Of a DNA stretch of 64,000 bases, positions 43,365 through 51,426 are shown piece by piece. Location of the stretch: positions 248,001 to 312,000 of the forward strand of contig NZ_JAXCLW010000001.1 in NCBI RefSeq assembly GCF_034044715.1. Direction: 5' to 3'. Positions within the stretch are counted from its first letter, which is position 1; each line of letters starts with the position of its first letter. The notes beneath the pieces are model-generated. The model ran no database searches. It had not been told where the DNA came from and saw only the letters and a list, made by a program, of their open reading frames with translations. The stretch comes from Dongia_B soli (lineage in GTDB: Bacteria > Pseudomonadota > Alphaproteobacteria > Dongiales > Dongiaceae). Position numbers and translations under genes: made by a program.

Positions 43365-44140
43365 CAGGCTTCTCCCTTGATCCGGTGCGATGATTTTCCG
43401 TTGGGCCGGTAGCGTGCGGCGATCGCCGCCTTTTTGCCGCGGGCCGATAAGTCGGCTGGCTTTTCCGGAACCGGCTGGTTGAATGCCAAATGCAATGGCT
43501 GCGGCGCCACCACATCATCTTCGATGCGGTAGCCGCGCGCCACCAGCCGGTAATGGTCATCGAGTAATTGCTGCGCCTTGGCCCATTGGCGGCGATCGAA
43601 CAGTGCCACCAGATGTTCGTGCTCGTCGCAAAGCTGGCAATGATCGAAGTCGCAGCGATAGAGCGATTCGAGCAGCCGCGCCCGTCTTTTCAACTGCGCA
43701 TGCAGCTCGATCAGCACCCTGTTGCGGGTGAGGGATACCAGGAGATCGTGGAATTCCAGGCCGAATTCGCCGGCCAATTGTTCATTGCCCTGGCCGAGGG
43801 CCGCTTTCTGGCGCTCGATATTGGCCCGCAATTCCGTTAGCAGGCTCATGCGCGGCCGATTGCCGAGCTGGGCAATCACCCCCTGCTCGACCATGGTCAG
43901 GGTTTCGAAGACCTCGATGGCCTCGGCCAGACTGGGCTTGGCAACGAAGGCGCCCCGGTTCCGCTCGACAGTCACCAGGCCGTCTTCTGCCAAGCGAATC
44001 AGCGCTTGGCGGATGACGATCCGGCTCACCTGGAAAATATCGGCAAGATCGCGCTCGCCCAGCTTCGCGCCGGGTTTCAACCGATGGCCGAGAATCGCTT
44101 CGCAAATGGTCGCTGCAATCTGCTCCGAGCGTCCGCTCAC
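43364..44140 (-). CDS. GntR-family transcriptional regulator (FCD), purine operon
   Basis: A 258-residue regulator. The N-terminal wHTH includes LGERDLADIFQVSRIVIRQA and LIRLAEDGLVTVERNRGAFV. The FCD domain (about 80-215) has FHDLLVSLTRNRVLIELHAQ and CQLCDEHEHLVALFDRRQWA, with His residues of the metal-binding site. The last 40 residues are basic and unusual for the family. It is the first gene of the purine salvage and nucleoside uptake operon, coupled to the deaminase. It probably represses the operon through the palindrome at 44224-44256. Confidence 0.88.
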   Translation of the reverse strand: MSGRSEQIAATICEAILGHRLKPGAKLGERDLADIFQVSRIVIRQALIRLAEDGLVTVERNRGAFVAKPSLAEAIEVFETLTMVEQGVIAQLGNRPRMSLLTELRANIERQKAALGQGNEQLAGEFGLEFHDLLVSLTRNRVLIELHAQLKRRARLLESLYRCDFDHCQLCDEHEHLVALFDRRQWAKAQQLLDDHYRLVARGYRIEDDVVAPQPLHLAFNQPVPEKPADLSARGKKAAIAARYRPNGKSSHRIKGEA

Positions 44141-44223
44141 ACGCTGTCTCCCCGCGCCTAACCACCCTTTCCAGCGTTTTCCGCCGTGTTTTGGTGTCAG
44201 ATAGGCTACCTAAAGAAGCAGGA

Positions 44224-44256
44224 TTGGATATCAATCTATTTGGACTCGATATCCAA
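44224..44256. promoter_or_regulatory. inverted repeat upstream of purine operon regulator
   Basis: TTGGATATC (44224-44232) and GATATCCAA (44248-44256) are perfect inverted repeats with a 15-nt spacer that contains a third near half-site, TTGGACTC. The element lies 84 bp upstream of the GntR-family gene at 44140 and about 130 bp before the divergent methyltransferase start. It is a plausible operator for the regulator. Confidence 0.55.
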
Positions 44257-44388
44257 ATGCAAGCCAAAAGGCCGCTACATCCGATTGCTTCCGAGCGCTC
44301 GCCGGGATTGCATTTCAAGCGCACGGGTTTCGAGAAGTGTGCCGAAAAATGGCTCGCTGAGCACGCTTCCCCGCGATATGTAGGGGTC

Positions 44389-45531
44389 ATGAATAGGACT
44401 GACGATTTCGAAATTTTTATCGTGACCTCCCCCGGGCTCGAATCCGTACTTTGCGCCGAAGCAGAGGAGAAGGGATTTCGAGAGCCGGCCGCCGTCAAAG
44501 GCGGGGTGACGGTCAGAGGCGGCTGGCCCGAGGTCTGGCGGGCCAATCTCGAGCTGCGCGGCGCCGGCCGGGTGCTGGCGCGGATCGGCGAGTTCCGGGC
44601 GTTTCACCTCGCCCAGCTCGACAAGCGAGCCCGCAAATTGGCCTGGGGCGATTTTCTCCGCCCCGATGTGCCCTTCCGCGTCGAGGCCTCCTGCAAGGCC
44701 TCCCGGATCTATCATCAGGGTGCGGCGGCACAGCGGATCGAAAAGGCGATCCGGGAAACCCTCGGCGCCCCCGTGTCGCCCGAGGCCGATATCTGCATCA
44801 AGGCACGCATCGAGGACGACCTCTGCACCATCAGCCTCGATACCTCTGGTGACTCGCTGCATAAGCGCGGCCATAAGGAGGCCGTCGCCAAGGCACCCAT
44901 GCGGGAAACCCTGGCGGCGCTCTTCCTGCGCCAATGCGGCTTCGACGGCACGGCACCCGTCCTGGATCCGATGTGCGGCTCGGGCACCTTCGTCATCGAA
45001 GCGGCCGAGATCGCCGCCGGCCTGAAACCCGGCCGCTCGCGGCATTTCGCCTTCGAGCAGCTGGCCACCTTCGACAAAAAAGCCTGGCAGCGCCTGCGCG
45101 AGAAGAAAAGCCCCGCCAAGCCGGACCGTGCAGCGCCAGCCATCCGCTTCTACGGCAGCGACCGCGATGCCGGCGCCATCGAGATGAGCCGCGCCAATGC
45201 CGAACGGGCCGGTGTCACTGCCCTGACAGAGTTCCGGCGGCACGCCATCAGCGATCTTGTGGCGCCCGACGGACTGCCCGGCCTCGTCATCGTCAACCCG
45301 CCTTACGGCACCCGGATCGGCGACAAGAAGCCGCTTTATGCGCTTTACCAATCGCTCGGCCAAACCCTGCTTACGCGCTTCGTCGGCTGGCGTGTCGGGC
45401 TGATCACGACCGATGCATCACTTGCCAACGCAACCGGCCTGCCCTTCGCACCGCCAGTTGGACCGGTCTCGCATGGAGGTCTGCGCGTGAGCTTGTTCCT
45501 GACCGCACCGCTGGAGCCTGCCGTGTCCTGA
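44389..45531 (+). CDS. THUMP-domain class I SAM-dependent RNA methyltransferase (RlmL/YpsC-like)
   Basis: A 380-residue protein. ATG 44389 follows AGGGG by 3-4 nt; the frame extends upstream to 44191 without signals. The N-terminal ferredoxin-like/THUMP region (about 1-165) starts FEIFIVTSPGLESVLCAEAE. The UPF0020 methyltransferase domain has LDPMCGSGTFVIEAAEIAAG (SAM motif I) and the catalytic NPPYGTRIG (N-P-P-Y) typical of N2-guanine methyltransferases. It corresponds to the N-terminal half of E. coli RlmKL (23S rRNA m2G2445), which is a target guess only. Confidence 0.9.
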   Translation: MNRTDDFEIFIVTSPGLESVLCAEAEEKGFREPAAVKGGVTVRGGWPEVWRANLELRGAGRVLARIGEFRAFHLAQLDKRARKLAWGDFLRPDVPFRVEASCKASRIYHQGAAAQRIEKAIRETLGAPVSPEADICIKARIEDDLCTISLDTSGDSLHKRGHKEAVAKAPMRETLAALFLRQCGFDGTAPVLDPMCGSGTFVIEAAEIAAGLKPGRSRHFAFEQLATFDKKAWQRLREKKSPAKPDRAAPAIRFYGSDRDAGAIEMSRANAERAGVTALTEFRRHAISDLVAPDGLPGLVIVNPPYGTRIGDKKPLYALYQSLGQTLLTRFVGWRVGLITTDASLANATGLPFAPPVGPVSHGGLRVSLFLTAPLEPAVS

Positions 45532-45628
45532 AATTGCATGAGTCGGGCATGCACGATAGGCCAGGCTATGATAGCCTGCTGTTGGAAGGTGATGGCGACA
45601 CTAGCAATATCCGAGCGAACGGATTTCG

Positions 45629-46201
45629 ATGAGCGAGCATCCTCCGCCGCAAGAAGCGCACTGGCCCGACGACGCAATTTTCACCGTCGGACATTCGACC
45701 TTGCCGATCGAGCGTTTCATCGCCTTACTGACAACCTACGGCATCGAGCAGCTCATTGACATCCGCACGGTGCCACGGTCGCGCCACAACCCGCAATTCA
45801 ACAGCAAGGAGCTGCCCGGCAGCCTTGCGACAGCCCGCATTGACTATGTGCCGATGAAAGCCCTGGGCGGCTTGCGCCATGCGCAGAAGGACTCACCCAA
45901 TGCCGGCTGGCGAAACAAAAGCTTCCGCGGCTACGCCGATTATATGCAGACCGCCGCCTTCCGCGACGCGCTTGAAACGCTCATTCGGATGAGCCGTCAA
46001 AAGCGCACCGCTATCATGTGCGCCGAGGCTGTACCGTGGCGCTGCCACCGCTCCCTTGTCGCGGATGCGCTCAATCTACGCGGCGTGCCTGTAGTCGAGA
46101 TTCTTTCGGAAATGAATTATCGGATGCACAAACTGACGCCTTTCGCGCGTGTCGAGGGGATGTCGATCACATATCCGCCCGACCAAGGCAGTTTGTTCTA
46201 A
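45629..46201 (+). CDS. DUF488 family protein
   Basis: A 190-residue cytosolic protein of unknown function. The family marks are FTVGHSTLPIERFIALL at the N-terminus, DIRTVPRSRHNPQFN, and MCAEAVPWRCHRSLVADAL with Cys131, Cys139, His140 and Arg141, the conserved CAE-x3-W-x-CHR cluster. It follows the methyltransferase by 97 bp. The conserved Cys/His/Arg group suggests an enzymatic or metal/nucleic-acid role, but none is established. Confidence 0.85.
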   Translation: MSEHPPPQEAHWPDDAIFTVGHSTLPIERFIALLTTYGIEQLIDIRTVPRSRHNPQFNSKELPGSLATARIDYVPMKALGGLRHAQKDSPNAGWRNKSFRGYADYMQTAAFRDALETLIRMSRQKRTAIMCAEAVPWRCHRSLVADALNLRGVPVVEILSEMNYRMHKLTPFARVEGMSITYPPDQGSLF

Positions 46202-46275
46202 CCGTCCCGCGCAGCGAAGATTGTCGCGACGAAGATGGCCCCGAGAGGGGGCGGGTTCGTTCGCAGCTGTCCGGA

Positions 46276-46491
46276 TCAGGGTCCGATTTTCTTTAGTGCC
46301 GAGCCCTTATGCAAGGCAATGTGATCCGTCTTATCGCTCTTGATTTCATATTGCGGTTCATCCGGACTGGCATGATGCGTGTGGCCCTTGTAATCCACGT
46401 CCTGCCGATGAATTTTGATGATGCGCCCGCTTACATGTCCGGCTTCGGAATTCCAGGTGACATGATCGCCGATTTCGAAGCGCTTACCCAT
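46276..46491 (-). CDS. DUF2945 (hypervirulence-associated TUDOR-like) small protein
   Basis: A 71-residue protein. ATG 46491 is preceded by GGGAGGA about 5 nt upstream, which fixes the start although the frame stays open to 46632. The sequence MGKRFEIGDHVTWNSEAGHV, with GRIIKIHRQDVDYKGHTHHA and YEIKSDKTDHIALHKGSALK, is the DUF2945/HVA1 TUDOR-like fold. Function is unknown in bacteria. It converges with the DUF488 gene. Confidence 0.85.
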   Translation of the reverse strand: MGKRFEIGDHVTWNSEAGHVSGRIIKIHRQDVDYKGHTHHASPDEPQYEIKSDKTDHIALHKGSALKKIGP

Positions 46492-46673
46492 AACTTTCCT
46501 CCCACACGTCACTGGCAAACCCGGCTTAGCGTGCGACATATCCACGTAATGATCGGGTTGCGAGCGGGCGTGGACAGATGCGCAATGGAGCCAGATGCCT
46601 GCAGATGTGCGATCAGCCGGCATCAGCTGCAACTGAAATCATCGCCGGTCACAAGCTACTGCATTGAAAACAA

Positions 46674-46723
46674 TGGCGCACCCAACACGATCCGAACGTG
46701 TCACCTTTGCTTCGGAGGCAACG
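46674..46723 (-). pseudogene. degenerate 3' half of a tRNA-Arg (CCG anticodon context)
   Basis: Read on the minus strand, the sequence gives an anticodon region TTGC-CTCCGAA-GCAA, a variable segment AAGGTG, a T-arm ACACG-TTCGGAT-CGTGT, then TGGGTGC, G and CCA. This matches the 3' half of the alphaproteobacterial tRNA-Arg(CCG). The anticodon stem lacks one base pair, the T-loop has G where A58 is invariant, and no D-arm or 5' acceptor strand exists upstream. It is therefore not functional. Such fragments are usual relics of tRNA-targeted integration. Confidence 0.75.
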
Positions 46724-46810
46724 CCGAACATTCTGTTAATTCATGATATGCGATTATTGGTTTTTCCTTTGCTACGCATCGCTCGGCATCGCCGGCATAT
46801 CGCGCGTCAG

Positions 46811-46837
46811 TGTGCCAAAAATGTGCCAACTGTGCCA
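46811..46837. repeat. three direct repeats of TGTGCCA
   Basis: TGTGCCA occurs at 46811-46817, 46822-46828 and 46831-46837, spaced 11 and 9 bp apart, close to the tRNA-Arg fragment. Spaced short direct repeats of this type occur as recombinase arm sites near attachment sites, which fits a remnant integrative element, but no integrase gene is present. Confidence 0.5.
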
Positions 46838-46977
46838 GTTTATTTAAGAATCAGCGCAGCCAAACTCGAAAAGCTGTCCTCAAAAGAACTGACTAACGGA
46901 AGTACGCGGGCTATCGAATGTCGTAGTGACCTAGGCGTGGGCTCCTGGTCATTTCGATCAGGAGCCCGATACAGATT

Positions 46978-47565
46978 CTAGGAGTGATGAATTTCGGTGC
47001 CCAGCACCTTCAAGCATTCGCGCATGAAGGCTGCGAGCGCAGTCCATCCGACGGCTGACACCATGTTGCCGTCGACGTGGGCTTCGGTAGGTCCGAGGTC
47101 GACATACTTGCCGCCGGCCAATGTCACTTCCGGCTCACAATATTTGAGGCCGGAGAGGGATTTCCCGCGAACGACACCATCGACTGCGATCAGGACCTGG
47201 ACCCCATGGCATATGGTGAAGATCGGCTTTCGCGCTTCATGGAAATGACGCACGATCTTCTGGACCCGTGGGTCGATGCGGATATATTCCGGTCCGCGAC
47301 CGCCTGCCGAGTACACGGCGTCATATTCCTCCGGTCGGACTTCGGCAAAAGTCTTGTTCAGAATATAGTCGTGGCCGAGCTTCTCCGTGTAGGTCTGATG
47401 CCCCTCAAAATCGTGCAGCGAGGTCTTGATCCTCTCGCCCGCTTTCTTGTCCGGACAGACGACATGCACCGTATGACCGACCGCGTGCATCGCCTGTTCG
47501 AAAACGAAGATTTCATATTCCTCGCTAAATTCGCCAACAAGCATCAGGATTTTCTTACCCGGCAT
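46978..47565 (-). CDS. DJ-1/PfpI-family protein
   Basis: A 195-residue class I glutamine amidotransferase-like protein. GGAGGA lies 7 nt before ATG. The nucleophile-elbow Cys119 with His120 is in FTICHGVQVL, and the acidic partner is probably in EFSEEYEIF near residue 16. Members act as chaperone-like deglycases, peptidases, glyoxalases or isomerases; none can be chosen from sequence. It begins 46 bp after the sugar-binding protein gene on the same strand, so it is likely the last gene of the sugar ABC operon and may process a reactive carbonyl intermediate or sugar. Confidence 0.87.
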   Translation of the reverse strand: MPGKKILMLVGEFSEEYEIFVFEQAMHAVGHTVHVVCPDKKAGERIKTSLHDFEGHQTYTEKLGHDYILNKTFAEVRPEEYDAVYSAGGRGPEYIRIDPRVQKIVRHFHEARKPIFTICHGVQVLIAVDGVVRGKSLSGLKYCEPEVTLAGGKYVDLGPTEAHVDGNMVSAVGWTALAAFMRECLKVLGTEIHHS

Positions 47566-47611
47566 CTCAATTCCTCCAAATTTTCAACTAGCTAAAAGCC
47601 GATGACAGCCG

Positions 47612-48577
47612 TCAGAAGGGCGACTCTGGGAAATAGTATTCGTCAGCATTCTCCTTGGTAATCAGCGGCGCATCCAGCTTTACCTTGCCTCGAATCGGCG
47701 CCTGTCCGTTGAACTGCGCCGCTGTCATATAGATAGCCGTCTTGATCATGCTGGGCGGATAAGGAACCTCGATCGGCGTCAGCGCGTCGCCCGCCTTCAC
47801 CTTCTCGATCATCTGCTTCATGCCGTTCCCGCCCAGGGCGAGCCTGATATCCTTGCGGCCGGACTGCTTGACCGCCTCGAGGACACCCAGCAGCATGTCA
47901 TCATCATTGGCCCAGACCGCGTCGATCTTATTGTACTTGGCGAGGAAGTCCTGCATCACCTTGAAGCCTTCGTCGCTGTTCCAGTGGGCATATTGCATCT
48001 CTAGGATCTTGATATTTGATCCTTGCAGTGCGTCCTGAAAGCCTTTGATGCGTTCATCGTCGATTACCGTCGGAATGCCACGCAACACGACGATGTCGCC
48101 CTTCCCGCCTAGTGCCTGTTTCATATAGTCGGCCGTCGTCCGTCCAACGGCGATATTGTCGCCGGCGAGGTAGAGATCCTCGATCGTCGGATCAGTCAAG
48201 CCGCGGTCGACAACGGTGATGAACGTGCCCTTCTTCTTCACCTCCTTCACTGGCGAAGTGAGTTCCTCGGAACTGTAGGGAAGAATGACCAAGGCATCGA
48301 CTTTGCGCGAAGCGACCAGATCTTCCAGCGCACTGGCCTGATCCGAGGCCGATGGTGATGTCTTGACGATGACTTTGATATGTGGGAATGCGGCCTCGAT
48401 CTCCTTCGCAGCCTGCTGCGCATGATATACGATGCCGGCTGTCCAGCCGTGATCCGCTGCCGGGATCGAGACGGCAATCGTTGTATCCTCTGCGGCGCCG
48501 GCCGCGGATTGGACTGTCGCCAGTCCCAGTGCCGTCACGCCGAAGGCGGCAGCCTTCCGCCAAAAAGAACCTTTCAT
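47612..48577 (-). CDS. sugar ABC transporter substrate-binding protein (RbsB-like)
   Basis: A 321-residue type I periplasmic receptor. ATG 48577 has GGAGGA 5 nt upstream; an in-frame extension to 48688 is spurious. The signal peptide ends near AGAA at residues 26-29. The chain contains IAVSIPAADHGWTAGIVYHA, VDALVILPYSSEELTSPVKE, and WANDDDMLLGVLEAVKQSGR, as in ribose, xylose and polyol receptors. Ligand unknown, perhaps a sugar or polyol given the adjacent dehydrogenases. Confidence 0.9.
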   Translation of the reverse strand: MKGSFWRKAAAFGVTALGLATVQSAAGAAEDTTIAVSIPAADHGWTAGIVYHAQQAAKEIEAAFPHIKVIVKTSPSASDQASALEDLVASRKVDALVILPYSSEELTSPVKEVKKKGTFITVVDRGLTDPTIEDLYLAGDNIAVGRTTADYMKQALGGKGDIVVLRGIPTVIDDERIKGFQDALQGSNIKILEMQYAHWNSDEGFKVMQDFLAKYNKIDAVWANDDDMLLGVLEAVKQSGRKDIRLALGGNGMKQMIEKVKAGDALTPIEVPYPPSMIKTAIYMTAAQFNGQAPIRGKVKLDAPLITKENADEYYFPESPF

Positions 48578-48641
48578 GCTTTCCTCCTGTTGGTTTTTAT
48601 TGATATTTTTCGGCGCCGGATTGACGCGGAATGGTTCACCT

Positions 48642-49631
48642 CTATTTAGAGAGCCGCTGGACAAGCATCGCGATGATGATGATGACACCTTGCACTGCAG
48701 CGACCAGGTATTCGCTGACGAAGTCTGAGAGCACCATCAGATTGCCGATCACTTCGAGGATGATTGCCCCGGCGATCGTTCCCCAAATGCGGCCTGTTCC
48801 GCCGCGCAGCGGCGTGCCGCCTATCACCACCGCGGTGATGACCTGCAGTTCCCAAAGCGATCCCGTGGTGGGCGTCGCTGCGCCCAAACGCGGCACATAG
48901 CAAATAGCGGCGATGCCGACGCACAAGCCTTGAATGGCGAAAGCTGCCGTCCTGATGGCCGGCACCGAAATGCCTGAATAGCGGGCAACGTCCTCGTTCG
49001 CCCCAACAGCCGAGCAGCGGCGCCCGAACTTCGTCTTGTAGAGAACGAAGGAAGCAAGGATGGCGACCGCTGCGGAGACGACGATAGGTACCGGTATGCC
49101 GGCGATTGCACCGAAATAAATCGGCCGGTAAGCCTCCCGGAGCGATGCATCGATAGGTATCGTCCCCCCATTCGCCATATAGGTGATGAGCGCCCGAAAA
49201 ATGCCCATGGTTCCGAGCGTGACGATAAATGGCTCGATCCTCCCTAAGGTAACGATCGCGCCATTGAGCAGGCCGCAGAGTGAACCCGCCACGACCACCA
49301 CCGCCATGCCCGCCGGGATCGCCCACAGACCGATATCGCCGGCAATCATGTTCATGAAAAGGATCATGATTCCGGTGACGAAGGCAGCCATTGAGCCAAC
49401 GGAGAGATCGAGGCCGCCTGTAGATATGACGAAAGTTGCTCCGACCGCGATGATTGCCGTGAAGGCGCTGCGCGTGACGACGTTGAGCACATTGCTCATT
49501 GCCAGGAAGTCATGGTTCATCAGATAGCCGAGACAAACCAGGATGAAGAGCGCCAGGAAGGGACCGGCCGTCGTCAGGTTTGGCACGAGCCGCGCGCGGC
49601 CGCCAGCACCAGCCGCTGTCATTATCGTCAT
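48642..49631 (-). CDS. sugar ABC transporter permease (RbsC-like)
   Basis: A 329-residue permease with about nine to ten helices. ATG 49631 overlaps the ATPase stop (ATGA), which fixes the start against a frame that stays open to 50159. RbsC-type marks: VISTGGLDLSVGSMAAF, IEPFIVTLGTMGIFRALITY, and AVGANEDVARYSGISVPAIR as the coupling loop, plus TPLRGGTGRIWGTIAGAIIL. It pairs as a homodimer with the double ATPase encoded upstream. Confidence 0.92.
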   Translation of the reverse strand: MTIMTAAGAGGRARLVPNLTTAGPFLALFILVCLGYLMNHDFLAMSNVLNVVTRSAFTAIIAVGATFVISTGGLDLSVGSMAAFVTGIMILFMNMIAGDIGLWAIPAGMAVVVVAGSLCGLLNGAIVTLGRIEPFIVTLGTMGIFRALITYMANGGTIPIDASLREAYRPIYFGAIAGIPVPIVVSAAVAILASFVLYKTKFGRRCSAVGANEDVARYSGISVPAIRTAAFAIQGLCVGIAAICYVPRLGAATPTTGSLWELQVITAVVIGGTPLRGGTGRIWGTIAGAIILEVIGNLMVLSDFVSEYLVAAVQGVIIIIAMLVQRLSK

Positions 49632-51241
49632 GGTTGCATTGCTCCCTGGACAGAGAAGGAATGGTCGAGGGTTGGCCCGGTAGTGACCGCCACCATCGGC
49701 CCGCGCGATGGCTCGGGCTGATTGTGGTTTTGCGACTGATGCAAATCGTGGGCGCCGGTCGCGAGCATCGCCACATTGGCCTCCGTCATGCTGCCGCCGC
49801 TCAGTTCGCCACTGACGCGGCCGTTGCGCATGACGATGATGCGCGTGCAGATGCCGATCAGTTCCTGCATCTCGGACGAGATCACGATGCATCCCTTGCC
49901 GGCCTTGACCAGCTTCTGGATGAATCCGTAGATCTGGCTCTTGTTGCCGATATCGATGCCGCGGGTCGGTTCGTCGATGATGACCAGCTTGGGGTCCGTC
50001 ATGAGAATTTTCGCCAGGAGCAGCTTCTGTTGGTTGCCTCCACTCAGCTGTCCTGCCAGCATCGCGGAATGCCGCACGCGGATATCGAAACCGTCGATAG
50101 CCGATTGAAGCACTTGCGCCTCGCGGCGCTTGTCGAGAAACAGGCGCCGGTGAATCCACGATAAGGCGGTTAGGGTGAGATTGGGCGCAAGGCGGAGGCG
50201 CAGCAGCAGGCCCTTGCCCTTCCGGTCCTCAGTCAGGTAAGCGATCCCTGCGGCAATGGCATCGCCTGGCCGTCTGATGCGAAGATCCCGGCCGTTCAGC
50301 CGCAAGGCCGCTGCATACCCATCTCTTAAACCGAGCAACCCTTCGAACAACTCGGTTCGGCCGGCACCGATCATGCCGGCAAAGCCGAGAATTTCACCCT
50401 GCCGCAATGTAAAGGAAACGTCGTTCACGAAACCCGGTACGCATGCCCCCTGGACCTCCAGGATCTCTGCCGACGTCGTGACGGAAGGTGGCGTCAGCGG
50501 TTCCGGATACAGCGCGGAAAAATCACGTCCGACCATCAGGCGTGCCATGTCGGCTTGCGTCAGGCCGGCCGCGTCGAAAGTGCCGATCATTTGCCCGTCG
50601 CGCAGGACCGTGATGCGGTCGGCCAGCTCTTCCACTTCGTTCAGGCGATGCGAGATGTAGAGGATTGCAACACCTTGATCCTTCAATCGACGAATGATGC
50701 CCATAAGGCGTTCTACTTCGCCACCCGTCAGCACAGCCGTCGGCTCATCGAAGATGACAAGACGATGTGGTACCAGCAATGCCCGCGCGATTTGGACCAG
50801 TTGCCGATCCGCGAGCGCCAGTTGTCGAACCAGTGCCTTGGGCGACACCTGGCAGCCGATCTCGGCGAGCTTTCCTGCGGCAAGCCTATTCATGGCCGCA
50901 TCGTCGATGATGCCGCGCCGGACCATCTCCCGGCCGAGGAAAAGGTTTTCAGCAACGCTCAATCCTTCGGCGAGAAGGATCTCCTGATGTACCAGTACGA
51001 TGCCCGCAGCCTCGGCCGCCGCCGGCCCGGAAAAGGAAACCGGTTGACCATCCAACTCAAGTCCACCCCGGCTCGGCTGCGCATGACCTGCCAGCAGCCG
51101 CATCAGCGTCGACTTGCCCGCACCGTTTTCGCCGATAATGGCGTGGACTTCGCCGGGACGGACGTCGAATGAGATGTCGTTCAGAACGCTGACCGTTCCG
51201 AATGCCTTGGAAAGGCCATTTGCCGTCAGCACAGCCGTCAC
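49628..51241 (-). CDS. sugar ABC transporter ATPase with two ABC domains (RbsA-like)
   Basis: A 537-residue double ATPase. The GTG start at 51241 has GGAGGA just upstream. Domain 1: GENGAGKSTLMRLLAGHA, VHQEILLAEGLSVAENLFLG and Walker B LVIFDEPTAVL; its signature position is weak (VRQLALADRQLVQIARAL). Domain 2: GMIGAGRTELFEGLLGL, then LTEDRKGKGLLL, signature LSGGNQQKLLLAKIL and VIIDEPTRGIDIG. The C-terminal 40 residues (HDLHQSQNHNQPEPSRG onward) are an unusual extension past the normal end. First gene of the sugar operon. Confidence 0.92.
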   Translation of the reverse strand: MTAVLTANGLSKAFGTVSVLNDISFDVRPGEVHAIIGENGAGKSTLMRLLAGHAQPSRGGLELDGQPVSFSGPAAAEAAGIVLVHQEILLAEGLSVAENLFLGREMVRRGIIDDAAMNRLAAGKLAEIGCQVSPKALVRQLALADRQLVQIARALLVPHRLVIFDEPTAVLTGGEVERLMGIIRRLKDQGVAILYISHRLNEVEELADRITVLRDGQMIGTFDAAGLTQADMARLMVGRDFSALYPEPLTPPSVTTSAEILEVQGACVPGFVNDVSFTLRQGEILGFAGMIGAGRTELFEGLLGLRDGYAAALRLNGRDLRIRRPGDAIAAGIAYLTEDRKGKGLLLRLRLAPNLTLTALSWIHRRLFLDKRREAQVLQSAIDGFDIRVRHSAMLAGQLSGGNQQKLLLAKILMTDPKLVIIDEPTRGIDIGNKSQIYGFIQKLVKAGKGCIVISSEMQELIGICTRIIVMRNGRVSGELSGGSMTEANVAMLATGAHDLHQSQNHNQPEPSRGPMVAVTTGPTLDHSFSVQGAMQP

Positions 51242-51426
51242 AAAATCCTCCCCACCGCTTACAGGACAGCAAGCAGCCTCCTTCGGACAAGAAACGCCGC
51301 GGCCTTCTCAGTCGGGCCGCATGCAGGCTTCGCCCGTCCCCGTCACGCCGGAATCGTGGTGAACGCCTTCGCCGAATGCCGGCCAGGCAATTACCCGGCG
51401 TAGCCCTGAGCCACCGTGACCTCGCC

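Larger units (their letters stand above)
46492..46977. other. 486-bp intergenic region with tRNA-Arg fragment and short repeats
   Basis: No protein gene supported. It holds the degenerate 3' half of a tRNA-Arg on the minus strand (46674-46723) and three close TGTGCCA repeats (46811-46837), described separately. Base composition drops relative to flanking genes in 46730-46860. It looks like a scar left by an integrated element. Confidence 0.5.

Noticed and set aside
44275..45363. Minus-strand 362-residue ORF inside the THUMP methyltransferase
   Set aside because: Antisense to the SAM and NPPY motifs of a clear methyltransferase; no domain of its own.
46664..46981. Plus-strand 105-residue ORF over the tRNA fragment
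   Set aside because: It crosses the tRNA-Arg remnant and repeats and shows no ribosome site or family.
49159..50159. N-terminal extension of the RbsC-like permease frame to 50159
   Set aside because: The frame stays open inside the ATPase gene, but the extension is Arg/His/Gly-rich nonsense, and the ATGA overlap at 49631 marks the real start.
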